Part shown: one piece after another, positions 40,423 to 46,880 of the stretch
How the letters are laid out: each line of letters starts with the position of its first letter
How positions within the stretch are numbered: position 1 is the stretch's first letter
Source: an uncultured Opitutia bacterium
GTDB lineage: Bacteria > Verrucomicrobiota > Verrucomicrobiia > Opitutales > Opitutaceae
Direction of reading: 5' to 3'
Length of the DNA stretch: 46,880 nucleotides
NCBI GenBank assembly: GCA_903825285.1
Contig: CAIJZY010000028.1
Coordinates: 1-46,880 of the forward strand
Notes under the pieces: generated by a model
Database searches by the model: none
The model's input: the letters and a program-made list of their open reading frames with translations, nothing else
What the model was told of the DNA's origin: nothing
Position numbers and translations under genes: made by a program

Positions 40423-41661
40423 GTGTCTCCGCCCCGTTTCCTGCGCGCCCTGTCCTCGCCGAACTACCGGCGGTATTTCACCGGGCAGTGCGTGTCGCTG
40501 ATGGGGAACTGGATGACGACCACGGCGGCGCTGTGGCTCGTCTACAAGCTCTCCGGCGACCCGTTCCACGTCGGGCTCGTGGGCTTCGCCAACCAGATTC
40601 CCGTGCTCCTGCTCGCCCCGTTTGCCGGCGTCTGGGTGGACCGCCTCGACGCGCTCCGGCTGGTGCGCGTGACACAGGTGCTCTCGATGCTCCAGTCCGC
40701 CGCGCTGGCGGTGCTCACGCTGTCCGGGCACATGACGGTCCCCTGGCTCATCTCGCTCTGCCTGGTGCAGGGCCTGATCAACGCCCTCGACTGGCCCGCG
40801 CGCCAGGCCCTGACCTACCCCCTCGCGGGCAATCCGGCGCTGCTGGAAAACGTCATCGTCCTGAACTCAATCACGTTCAACCTCGCTCGCCTCATCGGCC
40901 CGGCCGTCGCGGGCTTCGTCATCGCCGCCACCAGCCCGGGAATCTGCTTCGCGGTCGACGCGCTCAGCTACGTGGCGGTGCTGGTGGCGCTCGCGCGGGT
41001 GCAGTTGCCCCCGCACCTGCCCCGCCGGCACGAGGCCCATCCGCTCGCCGACCTGCGCGAGGGCGTCCGCTACGCGCTCCGCCACGCCACGATCCGCCGC
41101 GTGCTGCTGATGGTGCCGGTGATCGGCCTCGCGGGCTTCGCCCACAGCATCCTCGCCCCCGTCTTCGCGGGGACGATCTACCACGGCGACGCGCGCACGC
41201 TTGGCTTCCTGCTCTCCGCGACCGGCGTCGGGGCGCTGGTCGCCGGCGTGTCGCTGACCCTCCGCACCTCGCCGACCGGTCAGGAGGCCATCGTCGCCCT
41301 CGGCGCGGCGATCGGCGGCGCCGGGCTGGCCGGCATGGCACTCGCGCCGAACTTCCTGCTGGCGCTGCCCTGCTTCGCGGCGGCGGGCGCGGGCGGCGTG
41401 CTCGTCATGGCCTCGAGCAACACCGTGCTGCAGGCCGCGGTGGAGCACGACAAGCGCGGGCGGATCATGAGCCTCTTTGCCACCGGCCAGAGCCTGTTTC
41501 CCGTCGGCAGCCTGCTGGCGGGCGCCGCCGCCTCGGCCTTCGGCGCCCCCGTCACGATCGCCGCCTGCGGCGGCATCTGCCTGGCCGCCGCCGCGGTGTT
41601 CCGCCGGGCGTCGCTGCGGGCGGCCTCCGTCCGGCACCCGGACCCGGCCGGTGGAGCATGA
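40423..41661 (+). CDS. MFS transporter (MFS_3/EntS-like exporter family)
   Basis: A 412-residue protein with about 12 membrane segments, starting at GTG 40423 with GGAGG at 40409-40413 as ribosome-binding site. FLRALSSPNYRRYFTGQCVS, GVWVDRLDALRLVRVTQ and DWPARQALTYPLAGNPALLE are typical of the EntS/MFS_3 group, which exports siderophores, drugs or unknown solutes. A conserved feature VEHDKRGRIMSLFATGQ supports the family. No biosynthetic cluster is adjacent, so the substrate is unknown. A DUF2062 gene follows closely on the same strand. Confidence 0.87.
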   Translation: MSPPRFLRALSSPNYRRYFTGQCVSLMGNWMTTTAALWLVYKLSGDPFHVGLVGFANQIPVLLLAPFAGVWVDRLDALRLVRVTQVLSMLQSAALAVLTLSGHMTVPWLISLCLVQGLINALDWPARQALTYPLAGNPALLENVIVLNSITFNLARLIGPAVAGFVIAATSPGICFAVDALSYVAVLVALARVQLPPHLPRRHEAHPLADLREGVRYALRHATIRRVLLMVPVIGLAGFAHSILAPVFAGTIYHGDARTLGFLLSATGVGALVAGVSLTLRTSPTGQEAIVALGAAIGGAGLAGMALAPNFLLALPCFAAAGAGGVLVMASSNTVLQAAVEHDKRGRIMSLFATGQSLFPVGSLLAGAAASAFGAPVTIAACGGICLAAAAVFRRASLRAASVRHPDPAGGA

Positions 41662-41670
41662 ACGCGGCTT

Positions 41671-42249
41671 GTGCCGGAAAATTCTGTCGTTAGCGTTTCA
41701 CCTGTGTCTGCCCCGCCCCTCACCGACCTCGCCAGCCCGCCGCGCACCTTCTGGCAGCGCCGCGTGCGCGATCCGATCGTCGCGCAGCTGACGCAGGGCA
41801 TCACCCCGGAGAAGATCGCGCTCACGCTTGCGGTCGGCAGTGCCTTCGCCCTCTTCCCGATCCTCGGCACCACCACGCTGCTGTGCTTCCTCGTGGCGAT
41901 CGGGCTGCGGCTGAACCAGCCGATCGTGCAGCTCATCAACCAGGCGCTCTGGCCGCTGCACCTCCCGGTGATCTTCGCCTGCGTGCGGCTGGGCGAGGCG
42001 ATCTTCGGCGCGCCGCACGTGCGGCTCGGGGTCCGGCACATGCACGACCTGCTGTGGAGCGACCCAACCCTGTTCTTCCGCCAGTTTGGCCTCACGATGC
42101 TCTACGCCGTCGTGGCCTGGGCGGTCGTGGCCCCCTTCTACATCACGGCCGTCTACTACATTTCGCTGCCGATCACCCGCCGGGTCGCGTTTCTGAAGAA
42201 TCGGGCGGAGGCCGCCGAGATCCCGGACACCCCGCCGCCGACGCCCTGA
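41671..42249 (+). CDS. DUF2062 family membrane protein
   Basis: A protein of up to 192 residues. QGITPEKIALTLAVGSAFAL, FPILGTTTLLCFLVAIGLRL and NQPIVQLINQALWPLHLPVI are the DUF2062 core with its characteristic Gly/Pro-bounded membrane helices; a further segment near the C-terminus is LYAVVAWAVVAPFYITAVYY. The start is either GTG 41671 or GTG 41704; no ATG fits. DUF2062 proteins are inner-membrane proteins of unknown function, sometimes fused to or beside glycosyltransferases. Here it ends convergent with the dehydrogenase fusion gene, 16 bases away. Confidence 0.83.
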   Translation: MPENSVVSVSPVSAPPLTDLASPPRTFWQRRVRDPIVAQLTQGITPEKIALTLAVGSAFALFPILGTTTLLCFLVAIGLRLNQPIVQLINQALWPLHLPVIFACVRLGEAIFGAPHVRLGVRHMHDLLWSDPTLFFRQFGLTMLYAVVAWAVVAPFYITAVYYISLPITRRVAFLKNRAEAAEIPDTPPPTP

Positions 42250-42265
42250 TCGCCACCGGGCTGGA

Positions 42266-45200
42266 TCAGCCCGGCAGCTGGAACTCCTGGAGCCGCGCCT
42301 TCAGGTCCCGGAGGAACGCCGCGGCGCCCGCGCCGTTCACGACCTTGTGGTCGAAGGTGAGGGAGAGCGTGACCACCTCCGTCGGGTGCACGACCCCGCC
42401 GGCGTTGATCATCCGCTCGTGCGCCGTGCCGATGAACAGCGTGCCCATGGCGGGCGGCACCACGATCGGCCAGGCCTTCTCGACGCCGAACGCGCCGAGG
42501 CTGGTCAGGTTGAGCGGGGCCTGGACGTCCTCGACCTTGCCGCCGCGCGTGGCCTCGACCGCGGCCTGGTAGGCGGCGGCGAATTCCGGCCACGAGAGGC
42601 GGTTGCTGCGGCGGATCACCGCCGTGGCCAGCCGGTCGCCCTCAAGGGCCACCGCCACGCCCAGGTCGAAATCCGACTGCTCATAGATCGCGCCGTCCTT
42701 GGTCACGATGCACCGGAAGGCGGCGTGCGACTCCATCGCGCGGACCACGCACCAGCCCATCATCGCCGACGGCGACGGCGCCGCCGGGCCGAGCACCCGC
42801 TTGGCCTGCTCGCGCGCGACGCGGATGGCGGCGTAGCGCGCGTCCATCTCCATGTTGGCGGGGACGACGTGGCTGAGCCGGCGCGTGATCGCCGCCGGCA
42901 GCGCGGGATCGCGGCGCTCGCCGGCGGGAGCGGGCTGGGCCGCGACCGACGCAGGCCGCGGCGTCTGCAGTTGCTGCAGGCTGGGATGGGCCGGCGGCAC
43001 CGGGGTCGGGGCCGCCGTGGCGGCCGCGGCCGTCACGACCGCAATTTCCTGCCCGATCTCGACCATGTCGTCGGGCTTGATGTGCCAGGCCTTGAAGGTG
43101 CCGTGGTACGAGGCCTCGATGGGATAGACGGCCTTGTCCGTCTCCACCTCGCAGAGCACGTCGTCGGGGCTGACCGCGTCGCCGGGCTGCTTGCGGAGGG
43201 CGACCACCCGCGCCGCGCGCAGGCCCTCGCCCATGATCGGGACTTTCACGATGATTTCGCTGGCTCCGGGCACGACGCTCTCTAGCGGGGGCGCGGACGG
43301 GTCGGAAGCCGAAACCGCCGAGGGGAACGGGGCCTGGCTGGTGCGCGGCGCCGCGGCGGAGGTCACACGGCGCACCGCCTCGACGATGCGGCGGGTGTCC
43401 GGCAGGGCGGCGTACTCGTAGATCGGGTTGTAGCCGATCATGACGTTGCCCTTCGAGACCAGCACGGGGGGCGCGACCATCCGGCTCCAGACGTCGGGCC
43501 GGCCCGCGAGATGGGAGATGATCATCTGGCCGACGGAGCAGTTCTCCGTGTCCTCCTGCACGACGACCAGCCGGCCCGTCTTGCGCACCGACTCCTCCAC
43601 GAGCTCGCGGTCCCAGGGCACGATCGAGCGCAGGTCGATCAGCTCGACGCTGACCTGGCCGGCCAAGGCCGCGACGGCCTCGAGCGATTTCTCCATGGTG
43701 TTGCCCCAGGCGACGACCGTGACGTCCTTGCCCTCGGTCCGGCAGCGCGCCTGGCCGATCGGCACCGCCATCACCGGCTCCGTCGTCGTGCCCTCGGCCC
43801 AGAGCAGGTGCTTCGGCACGAGCACGATGACCGGGTCCTCCGAGTGCATCGCGGTCCAGAACAGCCCGGCCGCGTCCTCGGGCGTGCTCGGGATGACGAC
43901 GCTGAGCCCGGGGAAATGCGCGATGGCCGACTCGTTTGCCTGCGAGTGCCAGAGCGAGCCGCCGGGCAGGTAGGCGCCGTAGGGGGCGTAGATCACCACC
44001 GGGCAGGACCAGCGGCCGTTGGTGCGCCAGCGGAGCGTCGCGAGGTTGGTCACGAGCTGGTTCCAGCCCGGGTAGATGAAGTCGATGAACTGCAGCTCGA
44101 ACACCGGACGCTTGCCGTAGCTGGCGAGCCCGCAGGCCACGCCGAGGATCGTGCTCTCCGCGAGCGGGGAGTTGAACACCTGCCCGGGAAAATCCGTCGA
44201 GAGCTTCTGCGTGAGGCGGAACACCCCGCCCTTCGGGTCCTCCACGTCCTCGCCGAAGATCAGCCGGCCGGGATCGGAGTCGAGCCCGGCCCGCAGCGTG
44301 AGGTTGATGACGTCGCCCATGCGGTAGGTGCCCGGCTTCAGCACCTGCTCGTCGAGCTCGGCCGGCACGGAGGAGACGTTGGTCTCAAGCTCGTTGGCCA
44401 CGGGGTTCTCGGCCTGCTCGGCGGCCACGTAATCCAGGCGGACCCGCTCCTTCGTCTCCTTGTCCAGCCGCTCGTACTCCGCCTCGGTCAGCTCGCCCTC
44501 GGCGATGAGCTGCGCCTTGAGCGTCATGAGCGGGTCGCGCTCGGCCAGCGTGGCGAGGTCGGCCTTGCTGCGGTAGATGGCCTGGTCGTCCGAGCTCGTG
44601 TGGCTCGAGAGCCGCTCCAGCTTCACCCAGAGCAGCACGGGCCCGCCGCCGGCGCGGATCTCCGCCAGCGCGGTCTCGGCCGCGGCGTGCACGGCCTCGA
44701 CGTCCCAGCCGTCCACCGCGCGCCACTGCTCCTCGTTCAGCACGGCGAGCGCGCGCGGCGTCTGCTTCGCGGTCGGGGTGCTGATGCCGTAGCCGTTGTC
44801 CTCGACGATGAAGAGCATCGGCAGGTGCCGCTCCTGCGCGAAGCACACCGCCTCGTAGAAGTCCCCCTGGCGCGTCGCGGCGTCGCCGACGGTTGTGACC
44901 ACCAGGCTCGCCTTGGCGTCGAGCTGCATGCCCCACGCCATGCCGCAGGCCGGGAGCAGCTGCGCCGCGGTCGGCGTGGGCACGCTCCAGATGTTCTGCT
45001 CGCGGTAGCTGTAGTGCGAGGGCATCTGCCGCCCGCCCGAGGACGAGTCGCGCTTCGCCATGTAGTCGAGCGCCAGCTGCCGCGTGGTCACACCTCGACC
45101 GAGCACGAGGCCGCGGTCGCGGTAGTACGGCACGACGTAGTCGTCGGGCTGCAGCTGGAGGCCGACCGCCGCGAGCGCCTCGTGGCCGCGGCCGGACACG

Positions 45201-45325
45201 TGGAAATGGCCCTTGCCCTGGCGGTTGAGGTTCTCCTCGCGCAGGTCGCCGTGGCGGCTCTCCAGGAGGAGCGACAGCAGGCGGTGCTTGAGCGGGGTGG
45301 ACAGGCGGGACGCGACAGAAGGCAT
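42266..45325 (-). CDS. Fused 2-oxoacid dehydrogenase E1alpha-E1beta-E2 (branched-chain-like)
   Basis: A 1019-residue single frame with four modules. E1alpha, about 1-330: TPP motif TTVGDAATRQGDFYEAV to EDNGYGIS, and SHTSSDDQAIYRS, the loop typical of branched-chain E1alpha. E1beta, about 333-655: FGEDVEDPKGGVFRLTQKL, NSPLAESTILGVACGLASYG. Lipoyl domain, about 691-765: VPIMGEGLRAARVVALRKQP with the lipoylation Lys731 in VETDKAVYPIEA. E2 catalytic domain, about 805-1019: TFDHKVVNGAGAAAFL, in which the usual H-x3-D-G reads H-x3-N-G. No clear E3-binding (PSBD) segment lies between the lipoyl and catalytic modules, only an Ala/Pro linker. It converts 2-oxoacids to acyl-CoA. The upstream FadJ-like gene supports a role in acid or branched-chain amino acid degradation. 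Confidence 0.93.
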   Translation of the reverse strand: MPSVASRLSTPLKHRLLSLLLESRHGDLREENLNRQGKGHFHVSGRGHEALAAVGLQLQPDDYVVPYYRDRGLVLGRGVTTRQLALDYMAKRDSSSGGRQMPSHYSYREQNIWSVPTPTAAQLLPACGMAWGMQLDAKASLVVTTVGDAATRQGDFYEAVCFAQERHLPMLFIVEDNGYGISTPTAKQTPRALAVLNEEQWRAVDGWDVEAVHAAAETALAEIRAGGGPVLLWVKLERLSSHTSSDDQAIYRSKADLATLAERDPLMTLKAQLIAEGELTEAEYERLDKETKERVRLDYVAAEQAENPVANELETNVSSVPAELDEQVLKPGTYRMGDVINLTLRAGLDSDPGRLIFGEDVEDPKGGVFRLTQKLSTDFPGQVFNSPLAESTILGVACGLASYGKRPVFELQFIDFIYPGWNQLVTNLATLRWRTNGRWSCPVVIYAPYGAYLPGGSLWHSQANESAIAHFPGLSVVIPSTPEDAAGLFWTAMHSEDPVIVLVPKHLLWAEGTTTEPVMAVPIGQARCRTEGKDVTVVAWGNTMEKSLEAVAALAGQVSVELIDLRSIVPWDRELVEESVRKTGRLVVVQEDTENCSVGQMIISHLAGRPDVWSRMVAPPVLVSKGNVMIGYNPIYEYAALPDTRRIVEAVRRVTSAAAPRTSQAPFPSAVSASDPSAPPLESVVPGASEIIVKVPIMGEGLRAARVVALRKQPGDAVSPDDVLCEVETDKAVYPIEASYHGTFKAWHIKPDDMVEIGQEIAVVTAAAATAAPTPVPPAHPSLQQLQTPRPASVAAQPAPAGERRDPALPAAITRRLSHVVPANMEMDARYAAIRVAREQAKRVLGPAAPSPSAMMGWCVVRAMESHAAFRCIVTKDGAIYEQSDFDLGVAVALEGDRLATAVIRRSNRLSWPEFAAAYQAAVEATRGGKVEDVQAPLNLTSLGAFGVEKAWPIVVPPAMGTLFIGTAHERMINAGGVVHPTEVVTLSLTFDHKVVNGAGAAAFLRDLKARLQEFQLPG

Positions 45326-45529
45326 GGGGGCTCCGTGGTCGGGACGGGGTCGTTTGGGATGGCGGGAATAGAGGCGGGCGGAGCGCCCGCATCAATGCGT
45401 TTTCGGTCCAAGACCCCCCGGTCCCGGCATCTTAGAATCCCGACTAATTTCCGCCGTTTCCGGCGAAAAAATGCTGGCGGGGACGGAACCAAGTCCGGCC
45501 GCGGGCAAAGCCGCGTTTGCCGGGAATCC

Positions 45530-46880
45530 TCAGGCCCCCCCGGGGCTTTTCGCGTAGCGCATGAGGCCGCCGCGGAAGGCGGGGAAGCCCGTGCCCATGA
45601 GCAGGGCGAAGTCCGCGTCGTCCGCCGACTTGAGCACGCCCTCGTCGAGCACGCGCCGGGTCTCGTCGATCATCACGCGGTTCAGCCGCCGCTCGATCTC
45701 CGCCGCCGTCAGCGGGGAGCGCGCCGCCGGCGCAAAGCCCGCCATCGCGGGGTTCAGCGCCTCCTTGCCGCCGGCGTACATGTAGAAGCCCGCGCTGGCG
45801 CCGTTCTTCCGGCCCTTGAGGCCCGCGGCCAGCATCCGGCGGCACACGGTCGTGGCGTGGAAGCGGCCGGGGAAATAATGTGCCATCTCGCCGAAGATGA
45901 AGTCGGTGACATCCACGCCCACCTCGTCGATCAGCCGGGCCGGGCCCATCGGCCAGCCCCAGTCGCGCAGCGCCGCGTCGAGGGTGTCCGTCGGCACGCC
46001 TTCCTCCCAGAGCTGGCAGGCCGCGTTGAGATAAAAGAACAGCACGCGCGTCACGAGGAACCCCGGCGACGACCGGCAGATCACCGGGCTCTTGCCCAGC
46101 GCCTTGGCGAACGCGAGCGTGCGCTCCGCCGTTGCGCGGGTCGTGTGCGGGCTGAGCACGAGCTCGATCAGCGCCATGCGGCTGACGGGGTTGAAGAAGT
46201 GGATCCCGATCGTCCGCCCGGGCGGCGCCACCGGCGCCGTCAGCTCCTCGATCGGCAGCGCCGAGGTGTTCGACGCCAGCACGCAGTCGGGCCGCACGAT
46301 GCCGCCGAGCTCGGCAAAGAGCTGCTGCTTCGCCGCCACGTTCTCCACGATCGCCTCGATCACGAGGTCGCACTCGGCGAAGCCGTCCCACGCCGTCGTG
46401 GTCCGCACGCGCGCCAGGCCCGCCGCCGCCGCCTCGGCGGTCATCTTCTTGCGCGCCACGGCCTCGTCGAACACGCCGCGGATCACGGCCAGGCCGCGCT
46501 CGACGAACTCGGGCTTCACGTCGCGGAGCACGACGTCATGCCCGCGCGCCGCGCACCATTGCGCGATGCCCGAGCCCATGACACCCGCGCCGACGACGCC
46601 GATCCTGCGGAACGGCGCGGGGGCCGCGCCACCCGCCGCCGGCGGAAACCAGGCGTCCACCGTGAGCTTCTTCACGGCCTCCCGGAGGAAAAAGACGTGG
46701 ATGAGGTTCCGGCAGACCTCGCCCGCGGTGATCTCGCCGAACACGCGCGCCTCCTCGGCCAGCGCGGCCTCGAGGGGCGCGCCCGCCGTGCGCTCGATCA
46801 CCGCGATCGCGGCCAGCGGCGCCGGCTCGCGGCCGCGCGTGCGCTTGGTCACGTCGGCCCGCACGCCCGCGAAATACGCC
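45530..46880 (-). CDS. 3-hydroxyacyl-CoA dehydrogenase part of a FadJ/FadB-like protein (5' end outside window)
   Basis: At least 449 residues; the frame runs off the right edge with AYFAGVRADVTKRTRGREPA, so the start lies outside. The linker region (ALAEEARVFGEITAGEVCRN, LIHVFFLREAVKKL) matches the end of the hydratase module of multifunctional fatty-acid oxidation proteins. The dehydrogenase is complete: RRIGVVGAGVMGSGIAQWC (NAD-binding), CDLVIEAIVENVAAK, ASNTSALPIEEL, TIGIHFFNPVSRMALIELV (catalytic His) and SPGFLVTRVLFFYLNAA. It catalyses steps of beta-oxidation. It is 204 bases upstream of the dehydrogenase fusion on the same strand; both would feed acyl-CoA breakdown. Confidence 0.92.
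   Translation of the reverse strand, partial: AYFAGVRADVTKRTRGREPAPLAAIAVIERTAGAPLEAALAEEARVFGEITAGEVCRNLIHVFFLREAVKKLTVDAWFPPAAGGAAPAPFRRIGVVGAGVMGSGIAQWCAARGHDVVLRDVKPEFVERGLAVIRGVFDEAVARKKMTAEAAAAGLARVRTTTAWDGFAECDLVIEAIVENVAAKQQLFAELGGIVRPDCVLASNTSALPIEELTAPVAPPGRTIGIHFFNPVSRMALIELVLSPHTTRATAERTLAFAKALGKSPVICRSSPGFLVTRVLFFYLNAACQLWEEGVPTDTLDAALRDWGWPMGPARLIDEVGVDVTDFIFGEMAHYFPGRFHATTVCRRMLAAGLKGRKNGASAGFYMYAGGKEALNPAMAGFAPAARSPLTAAEIERRLNRVMIDETRRVLDEGVLKSADDADFALLMGTGFPAFRGGLMRYAKSPGGA

Noticed and set aside
45374-45390. Hairpin GCGGGCG-GAG-CGCCCGC between the FadJ-like and dehydrogenase fusion genes as a terminator
   Set aside because: No T-run follows on the minus strand; GC-rich hairpins of this size are common by chance here.
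1-46880. CRISPR arrays, tRNA/rRNA genes, prophage or defence islands
   Set aside because: No regularly spaced repeats, cloverleaf-like sequences or phage/defence proteins were recognised in any spacer or frame.

Overview
This is a very GC-rich, gene-dense bacterial chromosome segment with no rRNA, tRNA, CRISPR array or phage module visible. The gene content points to a Verrucomicrobiota bacterium, most likely an Opitutaceae relative: phytanoyl-CoA dioxygenase-like and Gfo/Idh/MocA proteins, several secreted glycosidase-like proteins, ECF sigma factors with membrane-anchored extensions, a TonB-dependent receptor and a family of URO-D-like methyltransferases. The taxonomic placement is inference from gene content, not from a marker gene.

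Layout. 1-5.7 kb: a minus-strand catabolic block (deoC, aldehyde dehydrogenase, POT transporter, second aldehyde dehydrogenase cut by the window edge), divergent from an acyl-CoA thioesterase and two tandem secreted DUF4440/NTF2-like proteins. A perfect 26-bp-arm REP doublet (REPIN) follows. 5.9-12.9 kb: an overlapping PhyH/glycosidase pair, an ECF sigma factor fused to a membrane anchor and pilin-like repeats, a divergent metallophosphoesterase and a secreted alpha/alpha-toroid-like protein. 12.9-18.5 kb: a 163-bp nested palindrome, a decayed beta-propeller fragment, three consecutive URO-D/MtaA-like genes, a divergent HemN/HemW-like radical SAM gene, and a RAYT transposase gene bracketed by perfect inverted REPs.

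18.5-24.7 kb: a small membrane protein, a GH5-like glycosidase, a larger membrane protein, a Gfo/Idh/MocA-aldo/keto reductase fusion and a SpoU/TrmH RNA methyltransferase. 24.8-29.0 kb: a four-gene tripartite ABC efflux operon (TolC-like lipoprotein, HlyD-like adaptor, ATPase, permease). 29.2-36.8 kb: a small lipoprotein, a LapA-domain protein, a divergent AraC regulator/PhyH pair, an acid phosphatase with a TonB-dependent receptor, and a Tat-exported glycosidase-like protein.

36.9-46.9 kb: a Coa1-like protein with a terminator, an ECF sigma/anti-sigma/DUF4097 operon, an MFS transporter, a DUF2062 protein, a 1019-residue fusion of 2-oxoacid dehydrogenase E1alpha, E1beta and E2, and the 3-hydroxyacyl-CoA dehydrogenase part of a FadJ/FadB-type protein running off the right edge.

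The most unusual items are the E1alpha-E1beta-E2 fusion (no recognisable E3-binding domain, Asp to Asn in the acyltransferase motif), the URO-D triplet with a radical SAM gene, the sigma-factor/pilin-like fusion, the dual-oxidoreductase fusion, and two unrelated REP systems in one window.
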